This document shows positions 22,335 to 33,376 of a stretch of 64,000 bases of DNA, in pieces (the stretch's first letter is position 1; the number at the start of each line of letters is the position of its first letter). Source of the DNA: Tricholomella constricta (lineage: Eukaryota; Basidiomycota; Agaricomycetes; Agaricales; Lyophyllaceae); assembly GCA_013368375.1 (NCBI GenBank), contig JAACJP010000016.1, positions 310,001 through 374,000 on the forward strand. The letters are read 5' to 3'. A model generated the notes under the pieces. The model searched no databases. It had not been told where the DNA came from and saw only the letters and a program-made list of their open reading frames with translations. The position numbers and the translations under genes were made by a program.

Positions 22335-23518
22335 TCAAGCGACAACACTAGCGGGCGGCGCAGCAGGTGCACCCGGCAGGGCCGCCGATTGAGGAGAGTT
22401 GTTGGCAGGGACCGTAGTCGGACCCCAAGGCGGCGCGCCAAAGCCGCCCTCAAGAACGGCGGGAAGCCAGGCGGCGTCGTTGAAGTCTGGCTGGATGAAA
22501 TTCGGGGTGAAAGTGATGCTATACTTCCAGGAGCGATCCGTGACGAAGTAAACATCTTCAGAGCAATCGCAGCTCACGAGCTCGGCGGCGGCGAATACGC
22601 CAGCAGGGCCACCGGGCGGTATGTTGCGCGCAAAAACGGCGATAACGACACGCGACGTCGGAGGGAAGTTGACGACGTAGCGCTGAGCTTGGGTGAAGGA
22701 TCCACCGGAGCCGACCAGCAGGCCGTTGACGTAGACAGTGTGTTCGTTGTCTGTGGCAATGAGGATCCTCGCCTGAGAGGTGAGTTGGCCGTTGGGCAAC
22801 ACAACCGTCTTGCGGAAGGCACGTGCGCCGATCGGAACCGAGGCACCTGGGCTGGTGAGCTCGTTGGTCCAGATCCAGTTTGCGGACTGGAGAGAGGGAC
22901 CGGGATTCTGGCTTTCGGGGGGGATATGGAGGGGGTGCTCTGACTGCGTCCATGGTGCAGTGTTTGGGTAAGGGCCCTCGACGAAAGCGGCGGGCCATGC
23001 ACTGTCATCAAAGGCGACTTGTTCGAAACCGGCGGGCGTTCCGGCGATTGCGTGCCATTGACCGTCGGTCACGATGGTATCGGTGAACCCGTCGGAGTAT
23101 CGGATCTGAATAGCAGCGAGGAGGCCGGCGGCGTTACCTGTGTTCTGGGCCGAGACCGCAAAGACGTTGCAGTCTTTCACGAGGGGCACGCAGTACCGCT
23201 GCGGATATCTGAAATCGGTACCCGTACCCACTTTGCGGCCATTGACATAGAGAGTGTAAACGTTGTCGGTAGTAATAAGGATGTTGGCAGCAATCGGAAC
23301 CCTTCCGGCCGGGGGAGTGAAATCCCTGCGAAAAGTGACGTTCCCGAGTGGATAAGTGACGCCGTCGGCAGCACGTCCCGGGGTCCAGATCCAGTTGGCA
23401 CCAGTGAAGTCGAGACCGGCGACGCAGGTCGCACAAGTAGCAATGAGGAAGTAAAGAATAGCTAGGGAAAAGTCAGTCAGGCAATCGTATCGACGAGAAA
23501 TTCCTTGCCTTTGAACAT
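22335..23518 (-). CDS. Secreted protein with two tandem beta-sandwich-like domains
   Basis: Exon 1 is only 10 nt (23518-23509, ATGTTCAAAG) and is joined to 23461-22335, giving 378 residues. The intron (23508-23462, 47 nt) begins GC rather than GT. A signal peptide (MFKAILYFLIATCATCVAG) precedes domain 1 (ANWIWTPGR, GNVTFRRDF, LYVNGRKVGTG, AIQIRYSDGF, FDDSAWPAAF). A related domain 2 follows (ANWIWTNELTSP, ARAFRKTVVL, VYVNGLLVGSG, PDFNDAAWLPAV). The repeated W-I-W-T, T-D-N-x-x-T-x-Y-V-N-G and F-(D/N)-D-(S/A)-(A)-W pattern resembles galactose-binding-like beta-sandwich modules such as the N-terminal domain of alpha-L-rhamnosidases. That link is from memory of family style. There is no catalytic domain. 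It may be a wall- or carbohydrate-binding secreted protein. Confidence 0.85.
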
Positions 23519-23592
23519 CGCGTTCGTTGAGGCTTGAAAAGCGGAAGCTGTTTGCTTGCCAATAAAACCAGAGGTTTCGCGCTTTATTGGCT

Positions 23593-23598
23593 TTTATA
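23593..23598 (-). promoter_or_regulatory. TATA box of the intact secreted two-domain gene
   Basis: TATAAA on the minus strand, about 75 bp upstream of the ATG at 23518. Position and sequence parallel the element of the broken paralogue. Confidence 0.5.
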
Positions 23599-24622
23599 GA
23601 TTGAGACTGACCGATCCCCTCCATCGGATCTTTATTTTTTGGATAGGAAGTATCGAATACCCTCGATTCTATAGCCAAGCGCTGTGTCGACGAGCCTTCC
23701 ATCGATGGATTGAATTCAAGAAGAGGCTGTTCACCAGTGGCAATAGAATGAATTGAGCATCTGTCCAGGTGAATCAAGATTATGGAACGTCCTAGCCCCA
23801 ATACAGCCATAGGTGCACCAAAATAAGATTTACCAAGTAGTTGTATTGAATTAGAGAACCCTTGTTGTGACTTTGATGCTGTTGAATATCAGCGTCGGCG
23901 GCGACAACAGAAGGGCAAAGGCGGGCTAGAAGGCGGGAACCCGTGTGCTGTAGTTGATGGAGATTGGACCAGATGATGGAGGAGGCAGACTTGACGTATA
24001 TTCCATTCAACCAGGAAGAAGAAATGCCCCCAAGTCAAGCGTTAATGATGTCGGTGAGATCGTTTCCAAGAATGGAAACATCTGTTCCATGGAAAGATAA
24101 CGTTCATTGTGTTTCGATAGGACTCGGAAGACATGCCATGGCGCATCTGGAAATGAGGTTTGAACGAGATTAACGCAATGTTGCTGTCGCAGGAGAAGAC
24201 GAAGCAAAGGTCAGCTCCGGTTTCCGAAACAACACGACGCTACTCGATCACGATGATACACGGTCATCAGTCATTTGATAAGGCTCTTGCTACAAACTTC
24301 TCATGCCATTCCATTGTCTAGGTTCTGGTCAGTTCAGGGATCACGAGCTTACATAGCCCATGAAGATATTAGAAAAAATTGTCAAGTATGGCCGAACGAT
24401 CAGTCAAAAAGAACGACCCAAGCAAGGTCAGCAACTCTAGCAGCCTCTATAAAGCTGACCTTGAGAGACTACCGTAGCGCGCAGAGTCGAGCAGAAGTCA
24501 GTCAAAGGGTGTGGCGGGTAGAACACTTCTCTTCCCCCTTCAAAGACCGCATTCCATTCCAGCGCTTGTTCTCTTATCATCAGAAATGATTCATGAAGTT
24601 AAGCGCCACACTAACCAACATA
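23599..24622. other. Intergenic, no supported gene
   Basis: Short open frames only. No recognisable protein, repeat or RNA before the tRNA gene at 24623. Confidence 0.5.
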
Positions 24623-24696
24623 GGCCGACTAGCTCAGCTGGTTAGAGCGTCGTGCTAATAACGCGAAGGTCTTGGGTTCGATCCCCACGTTGGCCA
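24623..24696 (+). tRNA. tRNA-Ile, anticodon AAU (second copy)
   Basis: Identical over all 74 nt to the tRNA at 3238-3311, with the same anticodon loop CTAATAA. Flanking sequence differs apart from a few bases directly after the gene. A TCCTTTTCTT run shortly downstream may terminate Pol III. Confidence 0.97.
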
Positions 24697-24869
24697 TATA
24701 TTGTCCTTTTCTTCCCTGCTTCTTTTTCCTAACTGCATGCGGCAAGATCTACAGGTCAATCACGTCCCATCACCTTGAAGCTCGTCACTGAGTAAATCAC
24801 AAAGAAACTAGCAACCGAATAATGGATGTCAAAGTGCAATAACGCATATCGCCAACTTGAAGGGGTCGA

Positions 24870-25420
24870 GTGACTTCGTGGGAGGCAACCCAGGTTCACT
24901 CTTCTCGTTGACGGCATCCACTTGGACGGCCTGCATGCAAGGCATTTTCATTCGCGATCCAATGCGTCGGATCCCCTCCGGCCTCCCATTGTCGATAAAC
25001 GCTTCAAATTTAGAATTGTATGTCGACCAGCAAGGCTTGCCCACATCCTGCTGCAGTTCTCGTGTGGTTGGTGACCTTAATATCTATGATGGGCTTGTAA
25101 TGATTGATATGCGGCATCACCGCATCATAGACCGATATCTGCGACTTCTCCGCCTTGATCTCGATGGAAGGCATTTTCTTCAATCGAGGGACGATCTCCA
25201 TGGCACGCGCCATGTCAGTGCACATGGAGCTATGGATACCGTAAGAGCACGTCGCAGGATCTTCCTGTGATTGAGAATCTGGAGGAAGTGGTGCGCCGCT
25301 GAAAGTGCCAGCGGGAAAGCCTTCAGAAGGACTTTGTTGCTCTGCTCCGCATTTTCGACGAGCTGTCTAGCCTCGATAGCGTTAGACGTGAAGAGCTTCT
25401 CCGGCGTCAAGGGCTCCGCT
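24870..25420 (-). pseudogene. Remnant of a Gfo/Idh/MocA-family dehydrogenase
   Basis: Fragments typical of NAD(P)-dependent D-xylose/dihydrodiol-dehydrogenase-like oxidoreductases occur in order on the minus strand. They are EKLFTSNAIEARQLVENAEQ...KVLLKAF (about 25403-25325), CTDMARAM...VPRLKKMPSIEIKAEKS (about 25222-25150), YDAVMPHINHY (about 25135-25100), and WSTYNSKFEAFIDN...PGLPPTKS (about 25035-24875). They lie in different frames. The central substrate-domain part between the Asn/Lys region and the TDMARAM motif is missing, and stops intervene. The N-terminal Rossmann GxGxxG part is not visible upstream. I read this as a decayed gene with internal deletions. Confidence 0.6.
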
Positions 25421-26614
25421 TACCTATACATCTGTACGTTAGAGGGACTGTTGGAGAGCAGAGAACAACACGCCACTGTCTGTGCTTATGCAGCAGCCCG
25501 GCACTACTTCACTATGGCATGATCCTCAAGTAGTTCTATGTGTGAAGTGGTATTTGTGCGCCTGAGAGCTGGCTATATTGCCATCGCGTAAAGCCATGCC
25601 GTAGAGGATGAATGACTAGGGAAAGCGTAGATTATGTGGATGGAACCTGCAGCCGCGTTGATTTTAGCTGAAGACAGAGCACTAAAGGCAGAACAACAAG
25701 TTATGGACGAAGGCATGGGCAAACGTGAGCGCTTGTATCGCTGGAGCCATGATAGAGGTTGATACGATTCAAGAGACCGTCGCTGCTTCGAGTAGCCAGT
25801 GTTATATAACCTCCAACACCTTGACACGCGTTCGAACCGTCAAGTGGCTCCGCTGCAGAGTGCGAGGTAATCCAGGCAAAGAAGAAATGGATTCCAGAGT
25901 CATCATATCATCATGGTAACATGGGATAGACGACGTTGGCCTCCGAGTCGCGGAAGCAGAGCTGAGCGATGTCACGGTCCGGCATCGCGGCCCGATTGAC
26001 CTGAACACTGACAATCATGATCTTCTCTCCGAGTCGCCCACATTCGACGGCACTCCGAATTCTGTCGCCCTCAAGAAACTATGCAATTGTCATTCATCTG
26101 GCCTTGTGATCTGAAATTACTTCCTTTTCATAGCTTGTTAACAGCCACGGTGTTCATCGAACAGCCTATTTCTATCCAGTTGCTTGGCAAAGTCTGGCAG
26201 TGAATGGGATGTTGCCCACGGGCGTGCCCAAGAATGTTGTCAAGGGTGTCGAAAACTACCCAAAGATGGGCCTTCTTCACAGATTATTTCTCAGGGCATT
26301 GCTCGTGATTCTGCTGGCCTCTATTCTCTCCTGCTGCGTCTTCCAAAATGACAATTGGGCATACCTGCACTGCTAGTGACCTCACCACGAGGGTCTGGAT
26401 CGACCTTTGCTGGCAATAACCTGGAGAGTGCTCTTTCAAGGATATCTGTCCATGTTTTATCGCACGCGATGTAAAGACGCAATGTCAAAAACGGACGTCC
26501 GGTGCCGTGGAACTGAAGCATTCGGCGTGGGACGAGAGCACATGGGGTCTGGGTTCGATATTGGCTACCCATGTATCTCACAGAAGGCCTGCCACATACT
26601 GCCGATGTGAGCTT
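25421..26614. other. Unassigned stretch with coding-like fragments
   Basis: The minus strand at about 25920-26060 reads GDRIRSAVECGRLGEKIMI... and AAMPDRDIAQLCFRDSEAN, which has protein-like character but no family I can name. The plus strand near 26200-26290 also reads NGMLPTGVPKNVVKGVENYP. No start, stop and splice set makes a gene from either. They may be further decayed sequence next to the dehydrogenase remnant. Confidence 0.35.
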
Positions 26615-26620
26615 TATAAA
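26615..26620 (+). promoter_or_regulatory. TATA box of the FAH-family gene
   Basis: TATAAA 34 bp before the ATG at 26654. The spacing leaves room for only a very short 5' leader. Confidence 0.4.
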
Positions 26621-26653
26621 CCCTACATCCTCACAGAGTAAGCAGATCGCACC

Positions 26654-27747
26654 ATGCGTATTCTATCTCTTTTCACCTTCATATCGAGTCTCGCGCTCTT
26701 TGTGAACGCACAGCGTTTTGTGCGCTTCATCTCCACCGACAATCGCGAATACTACGGTGACGCCATACTCCCGGGGGGGACCACAGATGCTGCCAAAAGC
26801 ACCCACGCCCACGTTATCAAGGGCGATATCTTAGGCGACTTCGAGATCACGGACGAGGTCAAAGTGTGTCGATATCTCCGCCTCCACCTTGCTCCGCCTA
26901 TTTAACAACTGCTTCAGAAAATCAAGAAACTTCTTTCTCCTTTGCCCAGCGAAAGGGTCAGGACAGTCCGTTGCGTGGGACTGAACTATGTCGCCCACAT
27001 CAATGAGGTCAGACCACTATTGCAGTCGTGATGACCTGCTGGAAGCAATTTTTTCTTAGACCGACTCAAAAATCCCAAAATGGCCTATCCTCTTTTACAA
27101 ATCCTTCACCGCGCTGAACACACCCAGTGACCCGATCCCCGTCACGGAGGGCTACCAAACCCAAGGCGACTTCATCTCCAAAATGGACTACGAAACCGAG
27201 CTCGTCATCGTCATCAAAAAGAAGGCGTTCAACATCTCCGACGACGAGGCCCTCGACCACGTGCTGGGCTACACCGTCGGGAACGACGTCTCGCACCGTG
27301 GGTGGCAGATCGAGCGTGGCGGCATTCCGCAGCCGCAGTACTCGATGGGCAAGGGCGCTGACGGCTGGGCACCGTGGGGCTCCGCGATCGTGTCGACCAA
27401 TATCATACCCGACCCGCAGAAGTTGAACATCTGGACCAAGGTGAACGGCGTAATGATGCAGAACGAGACCACGGCAAATATGATATTTGGCGTGAAACAC
27501 CTTGTGTCGTTCTTCTCTATGGGTACGACGTTGATGCCTGGCGATGTGATCTTTACGGGAACGTACGTCGCTCCTCTTTCTTCTCTTTCTTCCCCCTGTT
27601 GTGGTCTCAACTAACCGCCGTCTGTTGTGTAGACCGAGTGGCGTAATCCTCGGAAAGGCAAACCCCGTCTGGTTGACGGACGGAGATGTCGTCGAGGTCG
27701 GTTTGGAGAACGTGGGGACCTGCACCAACACTATGAGGCATACGTAG
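26654..27747 (+). CDS. Fumarylacetoacetate-hydrolase-fold protein with signal peptide
   Basis: FAH-fold hydrolase or decarboxylase related to FAHD1 and 5-oxopent-3-ene-1,2,5-tricarboxylate decarboxylase. Exons 26654-26863, 26918-27007, 27060-27562 and 27633-27747 sum to 918 nt (305 residues). Family motifs are VGLNYVAHINE, PILFYKSFTAL, DYETELVIVIKKKA (metal-binding acidic residues), GYTVGNDVSHRGWQ, FSMGTTLMPGDVIFTGTPSGV and GDVVEVGLENVG. Members normally act in cytosol or mitochondria, but this one opens MRILSLFTFISSLALFVNAQ, which reads as a classical secretion signal with a likely cut after NAQ or VNA. Introns interrupt conserved blocks cleanly and no lesion is seen. Substrate is unknown. 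Confidence 0.9.
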
Positions 27748-28105
27748 ATAGGATCGGGTAGTATGGACTCCAACCTTTATAAAACTACATATAAGCATGA
27801 AAAATCCAGATCGGTTCAGTGTTTTTCACTTAAGCTACCGCGCCCAGAATGCCGATCGAGCAGAGCTCCCGCCTTTAAAATAGGGTATTTACTCTGAATC
27901 CTGTTCTATATAAAATAGGAGTACTCTACTTCCAGTGCTATGCATGCATCCTCCGAGTCAGATAGCCTGACCAGCTGTAATACTCAAGTATAAAGTATAG
28001 TCATTCTACAGTGATGGAGCGCGAACCGAGAAGCGTTGAAGGGGAGGGATGGGGGGTATTATCCCATGCAATGCAAATAAACCTTAAATAACCCAGACGC
28101 ATGCA
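27748..28105. other. Convergent 3' intergenic region
   Basis: About 360 bp between two convergent genes. It contains AT-rich stretches and no coding signal. Confidence 0.5.
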
Positions 28106-29829
28106 TCACAGCACCCTCAATGTCCACACGAGCCCGCCCATCACCGCTAGGACGGGCAGCGCCGCCTTGGCGAAAACTACATTCCGACGGCGCGTGTCGG
28201 TGGGTGCCCACCACCGTATCTCAGACCACAGCAGTGGGCCAAACACGACGCAGGCTGTCCAGAACTAATTATATGTGCAGTCAGCTACAGATCAGAGATA
28301 GGGAAGAATCCGGAGATTGACGTACGACACGTATAGCCTTGAAGAATAGGAAGGGGTACTGATCTACCCTGGCGACGGTGTAGACCAATTTCGCGTCTGG
28401 CGAGGAGCGGACTGGAAGCGAGTGGGTGAACATGACCCAGATGGAGTAGAACGCAACGGAAAAAAAATGATTGGCAAGGAGCATGGGAGACGGGGCGATC
28501 CTGTTGTGAGCGCATAAGTGGAAAAAACGGGCATGAAAAGGAGTAAATATACCCGGAGAGAAGCGAGACAGGGCCGTTGACACACTCGCCGCCGCGCTCG
28601 AAGTACTTGAAACACCCTGTTCGGAGAACGGCCAACTGTTCGTCTGCACGACGAGTCAGCAAAGAAGTTACAGGTCAAGGTCGGATACATACCATCTGCC
28701 CCAAAGAGATCATACAACGCAACACTCAATATATTTATCGTCGATGACAGCGGCTTTCGAGCCCAATGCCACTGGTGCAGAAGGCGCTTCATCTCATCCG
28801 CGTCGGTGAGATTAGATACCTCGCCAAGAAGTGTTCGGAGCATTACAACATCATTGAGCGCGACAGTCATGCCGCCGCCAGTCAGTGGATGGCGCATGTT
28901 CCAGGAGTCGCCGAGGAGGATGACGCCGGGCTTGGAGCCTTGTTCGACGGGCGGGAGGAACGAGTTTGGCATGCGGCGGATGCGGTCCCTGTCGAGTGCA
29001 ATTTGGATGGGGAGATGGAGGGCCGAGGGGAGTTGCGGGACAATGTTCGTGAGGATGTGGGCCTGTAGAATGGTTAGGTTTCATTTAATTTTCAGCCTGG
29101 GGCGCTCACTTTGAGATCTGACGGGAGAGGCGTCTTGACGTCGACAAGCATTCGTGTATCGCGTTCTGAGATCTGGTAAAGTAGCACTGGCCCAAAGCCT
29201 TTTATAAGTGCGACCGTGCCGTGATTCGGTATTGGTAACCGAGCATCCTCCAGCACGGCACCCACAAAATGGCTGCTTGTGGTCGACTTGGCCCCCGCGC
29301 TGCCCATTACTGCAGTCCTGAAGTTGGAGAAACATCCGTCCGCGATAACCACAAGGTTGGCGTAAAAGGCCTCCTTTTCCGCACCGGCCTTTCTCGCTGC
29401 ACGCACCCCGACAACTCTTCCTTCCTCCTCTATCAAGTCCGTCACCGTCGCCTCCACGACCTCCACGCCCCTTGCCCGTCTCGCCGCGTCCCGCAGCGCC
29501 ATAATGAAACGCCCATGATGAAAACTCCGCCCTTCGTGAGCACCAGGATAAGGTATGTGCACGGACTTGCCGTCCTCCACCACGCAGTAGCCCCGCACGG
29601 GGATAGCATCAATCCCTTCCAGACAAGGCTCCAACCCGAGGGTCCTGAGCGCACTGACTCCCCCGGGCTGCAGTAGCTCGCCAACAATACGGTCTGGTTC
29701 CGCTAATGATCGCTCCAGGAGGCCTATTCGGAGTGGTTTCGAACGTGGAAGCGTGGAAAGAGCATGCGCGAGCGACGAGCCTGCGATGCCTGCGCCGACG
29801 ATGAGTACGTCGTAGGTGGACTCGGGCAT
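28106..29829 (-). CDS. ERG1: Squalene epoxidase (squalene monooxygenase)
   Basis: FAD monooxygenase of the ER that converts squalene to 2,3-oxidosqualene, the rate-influencing step before lanosterol in ergosterol synthesis and the target of allylamines. Exons 29829-29110, 29062-28693, 28643-28553, 28500-28326 and 28264-28106 sum to 1515 nt (504 residues). Visible are the FAD dinucleotide fold VLIVGAGIAGSSLAHAL, the ERSL...DRIVGELLQPGGV segment, VVIADGCFSNFR, and the second FAD motif GDSWNMRHPLTGGGMTVALND. The C-terminal membrane-associated helices include LLANHFFSVAFYSIWVMF and KAALPVLAVMGGLVWTLRVL. It is divergent from the cytidine deaminase gene. Complete and intact. Confidence 0.95.
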
Positions 29830-30454
29830 TTTTTTCGTAGAAGCGAGACGGGGCGAAGGCCCTGGTATAAATGAAGTTCTGTATTTTCAGAGGTGGGCCG
29901 ACATTTCGTGGCTCGGCATATTCCGACGTCTCGATCACCACTCGATCACCTTTTGTGGTCTCGCCGCTGCTGAGCATGGTCTCGACCGGGAAGAGGGATT
30001 TTACGCACACTTGCTCAGCTTTCAAAGCCCAAGGAAGAAGTATACAATGCACTGTTTTCAAGCGCAATAGTTAACAGGCATATTGTCAACAAAAAAAAAC
30101 GGTAGAAACATCCGTCACGTCGAGCGGCCAAATTCTACTTTTCTTTCGCAACATGTACTTAGTTTTAAAAAAAAAGTACAGCGAGGAGAAAAATTGAAAA
30201 CGAAAGAAAGGCTCTCGAAGAGCTGAAGTTCCAAAGATTGAATGGCAACATTAGGCGCCGAAGCAGCACGGAATCCCCTAGTAAAAGGCGAGGGGATTGT
30301 CTGTTCGCAGATGAGGGCCCTCATCTTGCTTTTGCTTTTTGTTCAACCCACGGATCGACCACGTGATGTAATGGAAGGGACTCGGGTACTGAGGCAAAAT
30401 GTCTGCTTAGTGCAACCATTACCTACCGATAATCCGACCCCACAATTTACTGAG
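29830..30454. other. Divergent promoter region between ERG1 and cytidine deaminase genes
   Basis: A 625-bp spacer between two divergent genes. It holds A-rich tracts (AAAAAAAAAC near 30091, AAAAAAAAAG near 30168). No sterol-response-type element could be identified with confidence by eye. Confidence 0.5.
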
Positions 30455-31169
<715 letters not shown>

Positions 31170-32394
31170 TGTGCTGGATCGAGAATTTAGGGTGAGTCCT
31201 CTGCGTATCGTGGTGATTCTGCTCTACACCGCTGCTGCTTATGTCCCATCGTTCAAAGTCGTCAATGATGCATGGAAAATCCGCATGTTCGCCGACTTAG
31301 CGAGACCTAAGACTAAGTCGAAAACATAAATGTGGCAGCTGCGCACTTTCTGAATTATCTCCTTCAAGTCACACATGACATCTCGCCAGTAAATTACTTC
31401 CATGTCGCCTCTGAGGTTGTAAGTACTAAGGTGCTCCTGCGAGTCCATAATACCGGCTACTTGAATTCAAAAATACTCCGAAGCCTCTAGCACGGTACGC
31501 TGATTATGATGTGAGGGCTCTTGGAGAGCTCCCTTGTTTTTCACCCAGCAGAGCTCCCGCCTGCTTTCCTGCTAACCCATCTTCGCCGTACGTTCTCTCG
31601 ACAAAAAGTATCAGAATGTGTCATCTCATCTTCATTTTTCTTTTCAATGTAATTCATATTGCAAGTCGCCACAGTGTATTGCTTATAGCTGTGAGATGGG
31701 CCCGCGCACTACGTGCAATTGTTTCGACTCTGATAATCAAGTTGTGAACGCGTGCTGTGAACTAGATTCATTTCACGCCGACGACTCTCCCAATCGAACC
31801 GCGCACCGCCGCCCACAAGCAGTGCCCAGTCGCACGCTAAGAGCGCATTCCTTGGTACCTCTTCTTCTGTAGCGCGCGCTCTTTGCGCCACCATTGATTG
31901 CGACTCCAGAAGCCTGCGGGCCTGAGGCCTGCGGCACCACGATCGGGAGCGGGCGACGTGGAGAAGCGCTGGTTGCAAGGCAAGGGTCAATGTCAATATC
32001 AGTATCAGAGTGAGGGCAGAGACGAAGAGATTGTCGCTGAGGACAGTGGAGACCTTTGTAGAGACCGGAGCGAGAGCAGCGATGAGGGTTCTGGCTAGTA
32101 GATGTAAGATAGGAGACAGATATGTCGTCCCTTAGTCTGTCATCAAATTAGCAACGCCGTCAAGGAGCAAGTTCTGCTTGTGAGATGGAACCTAACGAGC
32201 AGGGACAAGTCCTGCCATTAAAATCTTCACATTCGACGGGCAGGACATGCGTCACCAGAGTGCGGCGGCAGCATCGGCATTGTGTCGGCGAAACGGGAGG
32301 AAATTGCCGGATCGGGGCGTACTGTTTGGGCAATCTCGGGCCTATTCGGACCGTCCGGTTTGCCCAAACCTGCCACGATCTACGAGAGTCAATA
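31170..32394. other. Intergenic, no supported gene
   Basis: About 1.2 kb. Open frames around 31700-32100 are biased by simple sequence (a CAATAT/CAGTATCAG run near 31990) and show no family. Presumed promoter of the J-domain gene at its right end. Confidence 0.45.
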
Positions 32395-33252
32395 ATGTCT
32401 TTCCATGGTCCTTATCGTCTGTCCGCGCTGCCGACCCAATTAAACATTATTCTTCAAGTAAGGCTTGCATCTACCACACCCCCGAGGCTTTCGGATGGAG
32501 CCCAGCGATACCCCTACCCTTCCAATGCACGGCCGACCGCTTACCAGATATTTCATCTGTCTCCGGGAGCGTCACAGAAAGATATCAAATTACGATGTCT
32601 GCACTCTATTTTCGGTGCATCTGAGCAGCATTTCACTGTGATTCCTTTCCAGACTACGAATTGGTGCGGTGTCACCACCCCGACTCGACACATTGTCGTT
32701 CTCTGACACCGTCGGAGCGGCACGCACGGTTTCAGGCCATCACTGCTGCATACGACACGCTCCGCGGGAAATCGTCTGGCCCCGCAAAATACGATCCTTA
32801 TAGAGAGGAGGTCCTGAGACGGAAACAATACTACCAAGCTCATTACAACCGTCGGGCTGAGTATTCTCGTCAATCATATACTCAGCAGCCTCGAACGGAT
32901 TCAGAGTGGACTGCAAGTGCAAATGATGGATGGAAGGATCGCGTGATCCTGCTAGTGGGCATACTGGTAAACTTTCTTTGACCTGGAGCAGTACTTGTTC
33001 ACTCACATGCTTTACTATGGCACTTAGACCCTGGCTGTAGGCCTTTCCCCGGGCCTCTTCATGTTGCCCTTCCACATGTTGCCCTTCCAGATGGACAAGC
33101 AGCACCGCTCGGCGGTATCGAATCTTAAACAGGCTCACATGGAGGCTCGGGAGTTTGGAGAAGAGAGGAGAAGTGAACTACGGAAGCGTGCGCGTGATAT
33201 AAAGATGCAGTCCAGTGTAGGTACGAGTCCTGATCCGAAGAATGAAACGTGA
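32395..33252 (+). CDS. Mitochondrial-type J-domain (DnaJ) membrane protein
   Basis: Hsp70 co-chaperone candidate. Exons 32395-32596, 32653-32966 and 33028-33252 sum to 741 nt (246 residues). The N-terminus (MSFHGPYRLSALPTQLN..., Arg-containing with no acidic residues until the J domain) looks like a mitochondrial presequence. The J domain runs from TAYQIFHLSPGASQKDIKLRYYELVRCHHPDS to about QAITAAYDTLRG, with the essential HPD motif. A hydrophobic segment (DRVILLVGILTLAVGLSPGLFML) lies C-terminal and probably spans a membrane. The tail is basic and coiled (AHMEAREFGEERRSELRKR). A 15-bp direct repeat at about 33061-33090 duplicates M-L-P-F. Orthology to a named yeast J protein is not clear. Confidence 0.85.
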
Positions 33253-33376
33253 CCCTACAGATTGGATTGCACTTCTTCTTCCCCACCGACCGCCGAACTA
33301 TCCTAACAAACTAACAATCGTCTCGAAAGAAGGAACGGAGCATCGAACCAGCCGGTCCTTGACAAAGGCTAACCCC

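Noticed and set aside
31700..32100. Overlapping open frames on both strands with a hydrophobic stretch
   Set aside because: The hydrophobic reading comes from a simple CAATAT/CAGTATC repeat; no gene structure.
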